Source of the DNA: a virus
Direction: 5' to 3' (one strand)
Virus record (IMG/VR): IMGVR_UViG_3300044957_001622
Location: 1-23,049 of that record
Length of the DNA: 23,049 nucleotides
Made by a program: the position numbers and the translations under genes. Positions 1 through 7,425 of this stretch are shown here, piece after piece (the first letter of the stretch is position 1; every line of letters begins with the position of its first letter). The notes under the pieces were generated by a model. The model searched no databases and was not told the DNA's origin. It worked only from the letters and a program-made list of their open reading frames with translations.

Positions 1-78
1 GTCTCCGGGGCTGTAGGCCTCGTAGGACGTTGCGGTCAGCGGCCAGCGCCAGCGCTTGGCGAACTTGACGGTTTTCAC
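1..78 (-). CDS. 5' end of an unknown phage head/tail-junction gene (truncated by window edge)
   Basis: Only the first 26 codons are present; the frame runs open into the left edge. It begins with GTG two bases after the stop of the connector gene, in the same direction, so it is most likely the next gene of the head operon. The visible peptide is basic and aromatic at first (KFAKRWRW) and then reads TATSYEAYSPGD. I do not recognise a family. In phages of this organisation this slot often holds a small head-completion or head-tail adaptor protein, but that is position-based inference. No ATG is available nearby, so the GTG start rests on operon spacing alone. Confidence 0.5.
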   Translation of the reverse strand, partial: MKTVKFAKRWRWPLTATSYEAYSPGD

Positions 79-80
79 AG

Positions 81-650
81 CTAGACTCTCCTTCGATGGT
101 AGGGACCGAGCAGCGCCTTCACGCCGTTCGGCAGTTGGTTGACGATGTTGCCGATGTTGATGCCCGACCGATTCCGGAACCACTGTCCGACCAGCAGCTT
201 GATCGCTTGCGCGACCGGCGCCGGCGTCTCGGCGAAGCCCGCGCGATAGCGAAGACGAACCCGGTTTGTCCGGCTAGGCCAGGTGGCCGCGGCGCCCCAG
301 TCGATGAGGTCGCGGCGCGTTTCCACGCCGGCCAGATCGAGAGCCACCCCGACCCCGTCATGACCCCAATATTCGACCTCGAGCACCTCCTGCACTGGAC
401 CGATCGGCACGGTCAGGTGAGGCTCGCGGAGATATGGAAAGGCACCCGCGCCTGAGCCGTAGAAGACCTCGATCACTTGAGAGCCGATGCAGCGGCCGAG
501 CCATCCGTCCGGGCCATCCAGCCAGCCGCAAGCGGCGTCGATATAGGCCTCAATGAGCGCGTCCTCGTCATCGGCCGTGACGCGCAGATGCGCCTTCATG
601 TCCTCAAGGGACACCAGACGCGCCGGCGGCTCGACAACGAGGACGCTCAT
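81..650 (-). CDS. phage head-tail connector protein (gp6 / phiE125 gp8-like)
   Basis: 189 residues. The N-terminal third contains a segment starting EDMKAHLRV followed by an acidic DDEDALIEAYIDAA helix, the usual opening of the gp6-like connector family (the phiE125 gp8 group), which forms the ring that closes the portal vertex and joins it to the tail. The C-terminal part has the family-typical pattern of an arginine-rich strand (RVRLRYRAGF), a helix (VAQAIKLLVGQWFRNR) and a short tail ending PYHRRRV. The ATG is two bases after the stop of the upstream small gene, with a weak purine stretch before it. Position directly after the capsid genes agrees. The family call is from memory of the motif pattern. 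Confidence 0.82.
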   Translation of the reverse strand: MSVLVVEPPARLVSLEDMKAHLRVTADDEDALIEAYIDAACGWLDGPDGWLGRCIGSQVIEVFYGSGAGAFPYLREPHLTVPIGPVQEVLEVEYWGHDGVGVALDLAGVETRRDLIDWGAAATWPSRTNRVRLRYRAGFAETPAPVAQAIKLLVGQWFRNRSGINIGNIVNQLPNGVKALLGPYHRRRV

Positions 651-652
651 TG

Positions 653-904
653 TCAGCCCTTCGACTGGGCTTCGAGGTTCCGCTGCACGGCCTCGGCGCT
701 GGACAGGCCCGGGTCGTTGAAGTCGATCCGGTTCTGATCCGCCGAGGTGGTGGCGCGCGGGTCGTTGTCCACGGCGGGGTTGGACGGGTCGACGTCGGGC
801 ACGGTCTGCACCGGCGCGCCCGAGGGCGCGAACGTGGTGGCCGGCTTGATCGCGGCCGGCTTCTTCGCCGTCGGCTTGGCGGCAGTGGTCTTACGCGTGG
901 TCAT
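653..904 (-). CDS. small Lys/Ala/Pro-rich phage protein between capsid and connector
   Basis: 83 residues. The first 25 residues are built almost wholly of K, A, T and P, then an acidic region rich in D, N and P leads to a short predicted helix (AEAVQRNLEAQ). There is no hydrophobic segment or cysteine. An AGGAG-type ribosome site sits about 6 bases before the ATG. Such low-complexity proteins are frequent between major capsid and connector genes in HK97-type phages; a head-decoration or scaffolding role would be a guess. It is separated from the capsid gene by 114 bases holding two hairpins. The gene is well supported by start signal and tight spacing; its function is unknown. Confidence 0.7.
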   Translation of the reverse strand: MTTRKTTAAKPTAKKPAAIKPATTFAPSGAPVQTVPDVDPSNPAVDNDPRATTSADQNRIDFNDPGLSSAEAVQRNLEAQSKG

Positions 905-943
905 GTTGGTCTCCTCTGCTCGGCTGATCCCGGCTTGCCAGGA

Positions 944-995
944 GGGGCGACGACCGCCCCACCGGGGAAGCCGGGCCGGGGAATCCCCCGGCCCG
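944..995 (-). promoter_or_regulatory. two tandem hairpins between capsid gene and next gene
   Basis: Positions 972-981 and 986-995 form a perfect 10-bp inverted repeat around a 4-nt loop (arm CGGGCCGGGG). Positions 944-949 and 955-960 form a second one (GGGGCG/CGCCCC, 5-nt loop). In the minus-strand transcript these would fold 24 and 59 bases after the capsid stop codon. Neither is followed by a U-run, so a classical terminator is unlikely. mRNA 3'-end protection or partial attenuation after the highly expressed capsid gene is the likelier role. Confidence 0.5.
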
Positions 996-1018
996 AAGCC
1001 CCTCGACGCGGACCGCCC

Positions 1019-2302
1019 TTAGGCGGCGGCGGCGATCTGCAGCGCCTTCATCGACTGCGGGTTCTTCACCCCGCCGCCGACGCGCTTGGTCGTGTAGAAG
1101 TGGACGAACGGCTTGTTCGTGTACGGGTCGCGCAGGACCCGGACGCCGATCCGGTCGATGACCTGATAGGTCTCGGCCATGTCGCCGTAGAGGGCGGCGA
1201 TGTTGCCGGCGCCCACAGTCGGCATGGCCGGCAGGTGAACGATCGGCTCGCCGCTGAACGAGGCGGGTTGGCCGACCGCGAGGCTGGGTTGCCAGAGGTA
1301 TTGGCCCTGGCTGTCCTTCAGCTTGCGGATCGAGCCGGCCACACGCCGGTTCATGAAGAGCTTGGCGTTCGCCTCGAACTCTTCAGGCAGCGAGTAGATC
1401 AGGTCGAGCATGCCGTCCGCCGTGATCTTGGTCGCGTCGCCCGACACGGTGACCTCGATCGCGCCCAGCGGGTGCCGGGCCGCGTTCGCGGCGCCCGTGA
1501 CGTAGGTCAGGATGCCGTGAGGCTTGTTCGTGCCGTTGCCGGACAGGAAGGCGATGCCCTCCTGCTTGGCGAACTCACCGCGCACTTCGTCGGCGAGCCA
1601 GGCCTCGATATCGACCTCGGCGTCATCGATCAGGCCCTGCGACGCGGCCGGGTTCGCGTAGAGCTCGCCCAGCGGGAAGTCGAGCTTCGACAGGCCCGGG
1701 GTCGTCGTCGCCGGACGCGCCGCCGTCTCCCCGACCCAGCCCGACCCGGTGTTGCCGTCCGAGACGACCTTACTGAAGCCGGCGCCGCTGATCGCGATGA
1801 CGCTGGCGTGCTGCCGGATCGGCGACACCTGCTTCAGCGCGGTCGTGACGGTGCGGTCCCATTCGATCGGCGCGAGATAACCGCCCTCGCCGTCCGTCTT
1901 GGTGGCGGCGGCCCGGACCTCGTTCAGGCGGGACGTCTCGACGCCCGTCTTGAAGTAGGCGTTGAACTCGCCGGTGTATTCGGGGTCGCGCAGCTGCTCG
2001 CCCCCGCCGGCGCCGGCGGCGATCCGGGCGTTCAGTTCGTCGATCGTGGTCTGGAAGCCGTCGATCGCCGAGTCGATCTTCTCGAGCTTGGCGTTGACGA
2101 CCGCGTCGTCCGACTTGGCCTTCAGCTTCTCGTCGTTCGTGCTCTTGAACTCCTCGAAGGCCTGATTGACTTTTTCGATGGCCGACTTCACGTCGGCATT
2201 GATATCGCCGCGCGGCGCGAAAGCGACGCCGGCGGGCAGAGGGCGGGCAGCCAGCTGGACAAGCGCCAGCGACGCCACCGCGAGGTGGATCGAATGCTTC
2301 AT
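1019..2302 (-). CDS. major capsid protein, HK97 fold
   Basis: 427 residues, a normal length for a capsid protein with a cleavable delta domain. The frame is open further upstream, but the ATG at 2302 has an AGGAGG site 8 bases before it. Residues about 30-100 are a charged, heptad-like region (DVKSAIEKVNQAFEEFKS, then alternating helices), as expected for the delta/scaffold segment. The rest matches the HK97-type phage capsid family: GYLAPIEWD, FPLGELYANPAASQGLIDDA, a segment with FLSGNGTNKPHG, and a C-terminal VLRDPYTNKPFVHFYTTKRVGGG. The first 25 residues are hydrophobic and resemble a signal peptide, which is odd for a cytoplasmic capsid protein but lies within the part normally removed during maturation. 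It follows its protease directly. Confidence 0.93.
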   Translation of the reverse strand: MKHSIHLAVASLALVQLAARPLPAGVAFAPRGDINADVKSAIEKVNQAFEEFKSTNDEKLKAKSDDAVVNAKLEKIDSAIDGFQTTIDELNARIAAGAGGGEQLRDPEYTGEFNAYFKTGVETSRLNEVRAAATKTDGEGGYLAPIEWDRTVTTALKQVSPIRQHASVIAISGAGFSKVVSDGNTGSGWVGETAARPATTTPGLSKLDFPLGELYANPAASQGLIDDAEVDIEAWLADEVRGEFAKQEGIAFLSGNGTNKPHGILTYVTGAANAARHPLGAIEVTVSGDATKITADGMLDLIYSLPEEFEANAKLFMNRRVAGSIRKLKDSQGQYLWQPSLAVGQPASFSGEPIVHLPAMPTVGAGNIAALYGDMAETYQVIDRIGVRVLRDPYTNKPFVHFYTTKRVGGGVKNPQSMKALQIAAAA

Positions 2303-2312
2303 CTGAAGCCTC

Positions 2313-3212
2313 CTATGATTTCTGTGAAAACTTGGCAGCGAGGTCGGCCAGGCTGGACGCCAGACCGTTGCCGAGAGAGTCCGACGTCTCGGCGGGAGGG
2401 GCAGAGTCCGTCGTACCCCGAAGTTCCTTGATGCGAGCGCGAGCCTCAGTGCGGCTCTTGCCCTGCGCGAGCAGCGCCAGCTCCATCGCGCGGACCTGAT
2501 TGGCCTCACGGTCAGCAGCCTTGGCGCCTTCGTCTTGGGTGATCTGGTCGTTCGACATCAGGGCGTCTGCGAAGCCCTTCTCGACCGCCTGCGATCCCGA
2601 CAGCCACGTCCCGTCGCCGTTGTTGACCGTCATCCAGGCACTGCAGTCCGAGGCCTTCTGGCCGGACCGTGCGGCATAGAGATCGGCGACCGCCTGATCG
2701 AAAGGCTCGAGGAAGTCGGCGGTGGCGCGCATCACCGACTTGTTGCCGAGGGCAATCGTCCAGCAGTCGTGGATCATGATGAATGACGCCGCGCCGATCT
2801 CGATGCGGTCGCCGGCCATGGCGATGATCGAAGCGGCGGAGGCGGCCATGCCCATGACCTTCACCGTCACGTCCTGCGAGTGTTCGCGCAGAACGTTGTA
2901 GATCCCGATGCCCTCGAACATGTCGCCGCCCGGCGAGTTGATGTGGACCTCGACCGGCCGATCGCCGATGGCACGCAGCTGAGCCGCCACCGACTTCGAG
3001 GTGATGCCGCCGCCCGTCCACCAATCCTCGCCGATGATGTCGAACATCGTGATGATGTTGTCGCCCTTGGCGAGCGACCGGATGCCGGCGGCATCCTCGG
3101 CGAACCGCTCGTGCACCTCGGGTCGGGTGAAGGCGCTGATCTTGCCGCGTTGCGGCTGAGGCAGGGCGGCCGGACGGGCCATCGCGAAAACGGGGTTACT
3201 TGGGCGGAACAT
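2313..3212 (-). CDS. ClpP-like prohead protease (peptidase S14)
   Basis: 299 residues. The start at 3212 is preceded by AAGGAGG and overlaps the end of the portal gene by 17 bases; a longer open frame upstream has no start signal. From residue about 85 the fold is clear: VEVHINSPGGDMFEGIGIYN (the oxyanion-type GG loop), the nucleophile serine in GMAASAAS (residue about 125), and the catalytic histidine in MIHDCW (residue about 148). I could not place the third catalytic residue with certainty. Phage S14 proteases cut the delta domain from the capsid protein during head maturation, and the target gene lies immediately downstream. The C-terminal 70 residues are charged and probably non-catalytic. 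Confidence 0.92.
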   Translation of the reverse strand: MFRPSNPVFAMARPAALPQPQRGKISAFTRPEVHERFAEDAAGIRSLAKGDNIITMFDIIGEDWWTGGGITSKSVAAQLRAIGDRPVEVHINSPGGDMFEGIGIYNVLREHSQDVTVKVMGMAASAASIIAMAGDRIEIGAASFIMIHDCWTIALGNKSVMRATADFLEPFDQAVADLYAARSGQKASDCSAWMTVNNGDGTWLSGSQAVEKGFADALMSNDQITQDEGAKAADREANQVRAMELALLAQGKSRTEARARIKELRGTTDSAPPAETSDSLGNGLASSLADLAAKFSQKS

Positions 3213-4494
3213 CCTCGCCTCCTTCCTTGTCGTCGTTGGCGGCCTTGGGCGGCGAGCCCTGGCTGATCTTGTTGCTGGCCGGGTCGGCGTCGTCCGGCAT
3301 GTCGTTGAGGCGGCGGACCTCATTGGACGACATCCAGCCTTTGGCCCCCGGGCCGCCGAGCGCCTTGCCGAAGAACTCGGCTTGTTCCTTCATCGAGCCG
3401 CGCAGCAGGGCGGCCGGGTTGAACTTCGCCGAGAAGCGACCCTTCTCGTTGCTCGCCAGCAGGCAGCGTTCCACGGCCTGCTGCCACGCCTCGAACCACG
3501 GGCCGAGGGCGTACTGGACGAAGAACTGCCCGAGCGCCTGAATGCCCGAGCCCCAGCTCGTCTCATCGACCATGAGCAGCGGGCGCGGGACGCCGGTGAC
3601 GCGGGCCACTTCTTCGACCTGCATCTTCCGAACCTCGGAAAGCTGGGCGTCGCGGGCCGTCGAGGCGACCTGCTGATACTCGGTCCCTTCCTCGAGCAGC
3701 GGCGTCTTGCCGGCGTTCTCGGCGCCGGCGTAGCGATTGTTCCAGCTCTCCTGCAGCCGGGCGAAGGCCTCGTCGCTCAGCTCGCCGCCCGCCTTCAGGT
3801 AACCGTCGATGAAGGCGCCGTTGACGTAGAGCCGGCCGGCCGCGATCTCGGCGCTCAGCGCAAGGCCGATCGCGTCGCGCGCCTGCTTGACCAGCGACAT
3901 GCCGTGGACGCCGTCCAGCGAGATGCCGCGAAGGTGGAACATCTCGTGGGCCTGATAGCGACGGAGGCCGCCCTTTTCCGGCTGGTACTCGTACCGGATC
4001 GAGAAGTCGTCCTGCTGGACGGCCTTCATGCGGTCGGAGTGGAGTGGGATCAGCCGCACGATCTCCTCGCGGCCCGTGCGGACCTGGCGCGAGCGGACGA
4101 TCAGTGCATAGGCGTCGCCGTAGACCAGCGCCCGGAGCTGCATCAGCGTCCGGAAGTCGAAAGCCGTCTGCCAGTTGTTCGGCTCCCGGTGGAGGAGGCG
4201 ATACAGCGGGTGATCGGTCGCCTTCTCCTTCGTCTCCTCGTCGTAGAGCTGGAAGGGCAGCATGCCGATCGCATAGGAGATCAGGCTCACCGCCCGGAAC
4301 ATGGCCGGGTTCCGGAGCGCGGTCTCGACCGTGACGGTTCGACCAGAGAGGGAGGTCAGTCCCTCCTTCAGAAACTCCCGCAGCTTGGGGTCATCCAGCG
4401 ACAGGAAGGTCGCGGATTCGGTAGGCGCCGAGGCCCTCACCGGCCGCGCCGGTTCCGCCTTTGTCGCCCAGGGCAGGAGATCGCGCCACGCCAT
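3196..4494 (-). CDS. phage portal protein, HK97 family
   Basis: 432 residues, typical for HK97-type portals. Recognisable stretches are the N-terminal region with AMFRAVSLISYAIGMLPFQLY, the central YEYQPEKGG.RRYQAHEMFHLRG, and the C-terminal EVARVTGVPRPLLM followed by YALGPWFEAWQQAVERCLL, all characteristic of this family. The portal forms the dodecameric ring at one capsid vertex through which DNA enters. The ATG has a GGAGG site 6 bases upstream and lies 10 bases after the large terminase stop. Its end overlaps the protease start, the common arrangement of portal, protease and capsid. Confidence 0.93.
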   Translation of the reverse strand: MAWRDLLPWATKAEPARPVRASAPTESATFLSLDDPKLREFLKEGLTSLSGRTVTVETALRNPAMFRAVSLISYAIGMLPFQLYDEETKEKATDHPLYRLLHREPNNWQTAFDFRTLMQLRALVYGDAYALIVRSRQVRTGREEIVRLIPLHSDRMKAVQQDDFSIRYEYQPEKGGLRRYQAHEMFHLRGISLDGVHGMSLVKQARDAIGLALSAEIAAGRLYVNGAFIDGYLKAGGELSDEAFARLQESWNNRYAGAENAGKTPLLEEGTEYQQVASTARDAQLSEVRKMQVEEVARVTGVPRPLLMVDETSWGSGIQALGQFFVQYALGPWFEAWQQAVERCLLASNEKGRFSAKFNPAALLRGSMKEQAEFFGKALGGPGAKGWMSSNEVRRLNDMPDDADPASNKISQGSPPKAANDDKEGGEDVPPK

Positions 4495-4504
4495 TGGACC
4501 TCCT

Positions 4505-6145
4505 TCAGATCATCCGGACACCCCGGCGCTCGTAGACCGAGCGCTTCGGGGCTTCTTCGCTATTGGCCAGGGCCAGCGCCGTCACGAGGGCGGCAATGCC
4601 GTCGATGCGTTCCGTCGATTTAGACTTGCTCGGCTTGATGTTGCCCGCCGCGTCCATCTCGATGGCGACATTGCTGGCGCACCATTCGAGGATCGGGTGA
4701 CCCCCGTGCTCAAACCCGCCGTCGAGGAGCATCCGCTCCAGCTCCTTCGACGGCCCGGAGAGGGTGAGGAAGCCCTGCCGGACTTTCTCCACCGGCAGCC
4801 CCTCGCCCTGCAGCTGGATCATCAGCTGCAGGGCGTTGAAGGGATCGAAGCCGAACTTCTCGATCTTGAAGAGCTCGGCGTCCGCCAAGATCTGGCTCTT
4901 CACGAAGTCGTAGTCGACGACGTTCCCTTCGGTCGCGATCAGAGCCCCGGCCTGCGCCCACTTGTCGTAGGGCACGCGATCCGAGCGGACCCGCATCGCG
5001 ATCCGCTCGGCCGGCACGAAGAAGCGCGGCAGGAACTTCCACCGCTCCCCCTCGGCCACCGGCGGGAAGACTAGCACCGAGGCGGTCAGGTCGGTCGTCT
5101 GCGAGAGGTCGACGCCGCCGAAGCAGCGCCGGCCCCGCAGGCCCTCCGCCATCTCCTGCCACGGCGTCGGGCCGGCCAGCTGCCGCCAGCGCTCCATCTG
5201 GAGCCACCGGACGGCCTGCTCGGTCCAGATGTTCAGGTGGTAGCGCTTGAAGTCGTTCTCGTGCCGAGGCGACTCCTGCGCCCGCTTGCACTCAGCCCGG
5301 AGATAGTCGGGCTTCACGCTCACGCCGTAGTTCGGGTTGGCCGCCCGCCAGGTCTCCTCGCTCGTCCAGTCCGCGTCCGGATCGGCCGCGTAGATGATGA
5401 CCAAGGTCTCCTCATCCTCGATGAGGCCCTGCTGCATCTTCAGGCAGTACTCGAAGGTCTCCCAGCCGAAGCCGAGGCGCTGGCCGGCTGTCGAGATCAG
5501 GAACTCGAGCGGCTGGCGCCGCGCCACCGAGGACTGGTGGACGAAGGTGTAGAGGTCCCCGTTCGGCCACTCGTGGATTTCGTCGCCGATCAGGCCGGAC
5601 ATGGACAAACCGTGTTTGCCCGAGGCGTTGCCGCTCAGCGGCTTGAAGGCCGCGTTGAGCTGGGCGCAGTAGATCGACGGCTTGAAGGTCTCCAACAGCG
5701 ACGACAGCGTCGGCGAGAGGTTCACCATCGCGCCGGCCTTGGAGAAGACGAGGCGGGCCTGATCCTTGTCCTTCGCGATCGAATAGACCTGGCCGCCGAG
5801 CTCGCCGTCGCCGATCAGCGCCAGCAGCGAGACGCCGGCGGCCAGTTCGGTCTTCCCATTCTTGCGCGGAATCCAGACGATGCAGCGCCGAAACTGGCGG
5901 GTGCCGTCGGCCCGCTTCCACCCGAACAGCGGGCGGATGATGTCGTTCTCCTGCCAGCCCTCAAGCCGGAACGGCTTTCCGGCCCACTCGCCCTCGGTGA
6001 AGCGCAAGTGATCGTGGAAGAAGGAGACGGCGGCCGAGCCGGCCTTCTCATCAAACCAGTACTGGCCGTCGACCCAGCAGGCCCGCGCCGCGTCCCAAGT
6101 CGCGGAGGGCCGGATGTAGGCCGGCCGCTCCGGCCCGGCGATCAT
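4505..6145 (-). CDS. terL: terminase large subunit
   Basis: 546 residues, full length. The N-terminal ATPase domain has a Walker A-type loop at about residues 92-100 (IPRKNGKTE) and a Walker B at about 185-190 (LIGDEI). A coupling motif follows at about 217-222 (ISTAGQ). The C-terminal RNase-H-like nuclease domain shows three spaced aspartates in plausible contexts: GGVDLSQTTD (about 346), FGFDPFNA (about 434) and RIDGIAALVTALALA (about 515). It packages DNA into proheads and makes the end cuts. Start and small terminase stop are one base apart, implying coupled translation. Together with the upstream HNH gene this is the set seen in cos-packaging phages of the P27/HK97 type. Confidence 0.95.
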   Translation of the reverse strand: MIAGPERPAYIRPSATWDAARACWVDGQYWFDEKAGSAAVSFFHDHLRFTEGEWAGKPFRLEGWQENDIIRPLFGWKRADGTRQFRRCIVWIPRKNGKTELAAGVSLLALIGDGELGGQVYSIAKDKDQARLVFSKAGAMVNLSPTLSSLLETFKPSIYCAQLNAAFKPLSGNASGKHGLSMSGLIGDEIHEWPNGDLYTFVHQSSVARRQPLEFLISTAGQRLGFGWETFEYCLKMQQGLIEDEETLVIIYAADPDADWTSEETWRAANPNYGVSVKPDYLRAECKRAQESPRHENDFKRYHLNIWTEQAVRWLQMERWRQLAGPTPWQEMAEGLRGRRCFGGVDLSQTTDLTASVLVFPPVAEGERWKFLPRFFVPAERIAMRVRSDRVPYDKWAQAGALIATEGNVVDYDFVKSQILADAELFKIEKFGFDPFNALQLMIQLQGEGLPVEKVRQGFLTLSGPSKELERMLLDGGFEHGGHPILEWCASNVAIEMDAAGNIKPSKSKSTERIDGIAALVTALALANSEEAPKRSVYERRGVRMI

Positions 6146-6146
6146 C

Positions 6147-6695
6147 TCAGTTCAGCAGCCCGACCGGGCCGGCAGGCGTCGCGGCCTCGGGCGCCGGAGC
6201 CGGCGGCGTCGCGTCGTCGCGCCGAGATCCGAACAGGTCGCCCGCCGGGTCCGGCGTCATCGAGCGGGCGGCGAAGATACGCTGACGCTCGGCCGGGTTC
6301 AGACCGAAGACGGCCTCCTGACTTTCGAGCAGCCGACCCAACCGGTCGCCGATCAGGAAGGCCGGGTGCGCCCGCTTCAGTTTGCCGTGAGCGCTCTCGC
6401 TCTCGTAGGTCTCGCCCTCCTTGTCGAGGACGTCCTGCATCTTCAGCCAGCGGGCCAGGTTGCGACAGTAGCGCGCGAAGGACTCCGCATCGACCGGCGT
6501 CAGCAGCTTCAGGCGCGCGACGTTCGGCGCCAGCCGCTTCCAGACTTTCAGGCCCTCGCCCTTCAGCCACGCCGGCGGCGCGACGCCGCCGGTCTGCGAC
6601 GTGTCGATGACCGGATCAGCGCCGATGCGGCGGCGACCCGGATTGCCCTTGGCCTCTTTCACGACGGCCGGGGCAGGCTTCGGTCCTCGCCTCAT
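6147..6695 (-). CDS. terS: terminase small subunit, P27 family
   Basis: 182 residues from the ATG at 6695, which has GAGG 8 bases before it; a GTG three codons upstream lacks such a site. The N-terminus (RRGPKPAP, then KGNPGRRR) is the hallmark of P27-type small terminases. The central helical region (LKVWKRLAPNVARLKLLTPVDAESFARYC) is the DNA-recognition and oligomerisation part. The C-terminus is a Pro/Ala-rich tail. The small subunit recognises the packaging site, which usually lies close to its own gene, here probably in the 6705-6952 spacer. It stops one base before terL. Confidence 0.9.
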   Translation of the reverse strand: MRRGPKPAPAVVKEAKGNPGRRRIGADPVIDTSQTGGVAPPAWLKGEGLKVWKRLAPNVARLKLLTPVDAESFARYCRNLARWLKMQDVLDKEGETYESESAHGKLKRAHPAFLIGDRLGRLLESQEAVFGLNPAERQRIFAARSMTPDPAGDLFGSRRDDATPPAPAPEAATPAGPVGLLN

Positions 6696-6952
6696 CAGCC
6701 GCACCTCACAAAAAAAGTTTCGGAAACTCGCGCCCGGAAAAATTTCACGCCCCCGCCGGTCCGTAGGCCGGGACTTCCAGACTTTTGACCTCCCCCTCCC
6801 CCTCGGGAGAGGACCGGGTGTGATCGCCTTGCCGGGTGAAGTCGGGTCGCCCCGCCGCGCCCCCAGTTTGACGCCATGCGCTGACCGTCTCCCAGTCGGT
6901 CAGCGGCGCAGGTCGATCGGTTGATTCGAGCCCTCGCCCGGTTCAGGCCGCT
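6696..6952. other. non-coding spacer upstream of terS; candidate cos region
   Basis: No convincing gene lies here. It contains a 9-bp inverted repeat (6879-6887 with 6897-6905, arm CGCTGACCG, 9-nt loop) 48 bases after the HNH stop. It also holds an A-rich stretch at 6708-6735 next to a GC-rich block (6738-6748), and a C-rich tract at 6789-6804. HNH-type phages that package from cos usually keep the cos site between the HNH gene and the small terminase, so this is the best place to look. No cut position can be assigned from sequence alone. Confidence 0.35.
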
Positions 6953-7339
6953 CTAGGATGGCGCGGGGATGCGGAGCAGCGGCAGGCCGAGGCGCACCGC
7001 GAGAGCGTCGAGGGCCGCGCGACCCTTGCGCTCGATCCGTTGCTTGAAGCCGCTGTGACAATCGCCGCAGCAGCTGACCCAGTAGGTCTTGTTCCAGAAG
7101 AGCTGGCGATCTCCGCGATGCGGATAGAAGTGATCGACCAGATCGGCCGCCTTCACCTCATCGACCAGTGCGCAGTAGCGGCACAGCGGCGACCGCTTCA
7201 GGTGACCCTTGGCAGCCTTGTCCCAAGCGCTGTCGTAACCCCGCTCGCGAGCCGAACCGCGCCGGCGATCAGCCTGACGGTTCTGCTCGCGTCGTGAGAG
7301 GTCGCCCGCTGGGCGGAAGGTCGGAGGCATCGACGGCAT
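6953..7339 (-). CDS. phage HNH endonuclease
   Basis: 128 residues from ATG 7339, preceded by AGGGGG at a 5-base distance; a GTG two codons earlier is possible. Two zinc-binding pairs flank the active core: CRYC (about 53-56) and CGDC (about 91-94). Between them are DHFYPHRGD (the DH pair at about 69-70 and a second histidine at about 74) and WNKTYW with the motif asparagine (about 83). The N-terminus is very basic. HNH proteins next to terminase genes assist the terminase in cutting cos during packaging. Gene order and direction support that role over a homing endonuclease. Confidence 0.88.
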   Translation of the reverse strand: MPSMPPTFRPAGDLSRREQNRQADRRRGSARERGYDSAWDKAAKGHLKRSPLCRYCALVDEVKAADLVDHFYPHRGDRQLFWNKTYWVSCCGDCHSGFKQRIERKGRAALDALAVRLGLPLLRIPAPS

Positions 7340-7361
7340 CCGCACCCCCTAGGAACGCTAA

Positions 7362-7389
7362 ACCCGCCGCGACAGGGTGTCGGGCGGGT
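7362..7389 (-). terminator. strong terminator-like hairpin between early and late genes
   Basis: ACCCGCC (7362-7368) pairs with GGCGGGT (7383-7389), and inside it CGACA (7370-7374) pairs with TGTCG (7378-7382) around a GGG loop: a 12-bp stem with one bulged base. In the minus-strand transcript it starts 36 bases after the stop of the upstream gene and ends in GGGTTTAG, a short U-run. It could be a weak or conditional intrinsic terminator separating early genes from the HNH/terminase block. Confidence 0.5.
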
Positions 7390-7425
7390 CCGGGCGCACT
7401 TCTCAGCACAGGGAGTCCGATGCTC

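Noticed and set aside
650-2431. 593-residue plus-strand open frame opposite the capsid gene
   Set aside because: Arg/Gly/Val-rich antisense shadow of the capsid gene, which has clear family motifs and a strong ribosome site.
3382-4623. 413-residue plus-strand open frame opposite the portal gene
   Set aside because: Composition is typical of antisense in GC-rich DNA; the portal gene on the other strand is certain.
5237-6610. 457-residue plus-strand open frame opposite both terminase genes
   Set aside because: Crosses two firmly identified genes and ends in low-complexity Arg/Ser/Ala sequence.
6789-6820. C-rich tract as a dispersed intergenic repeat of Caulobacterales
   Set aside because: It resembles such repeats only vaguely and no second copy is present in the window.
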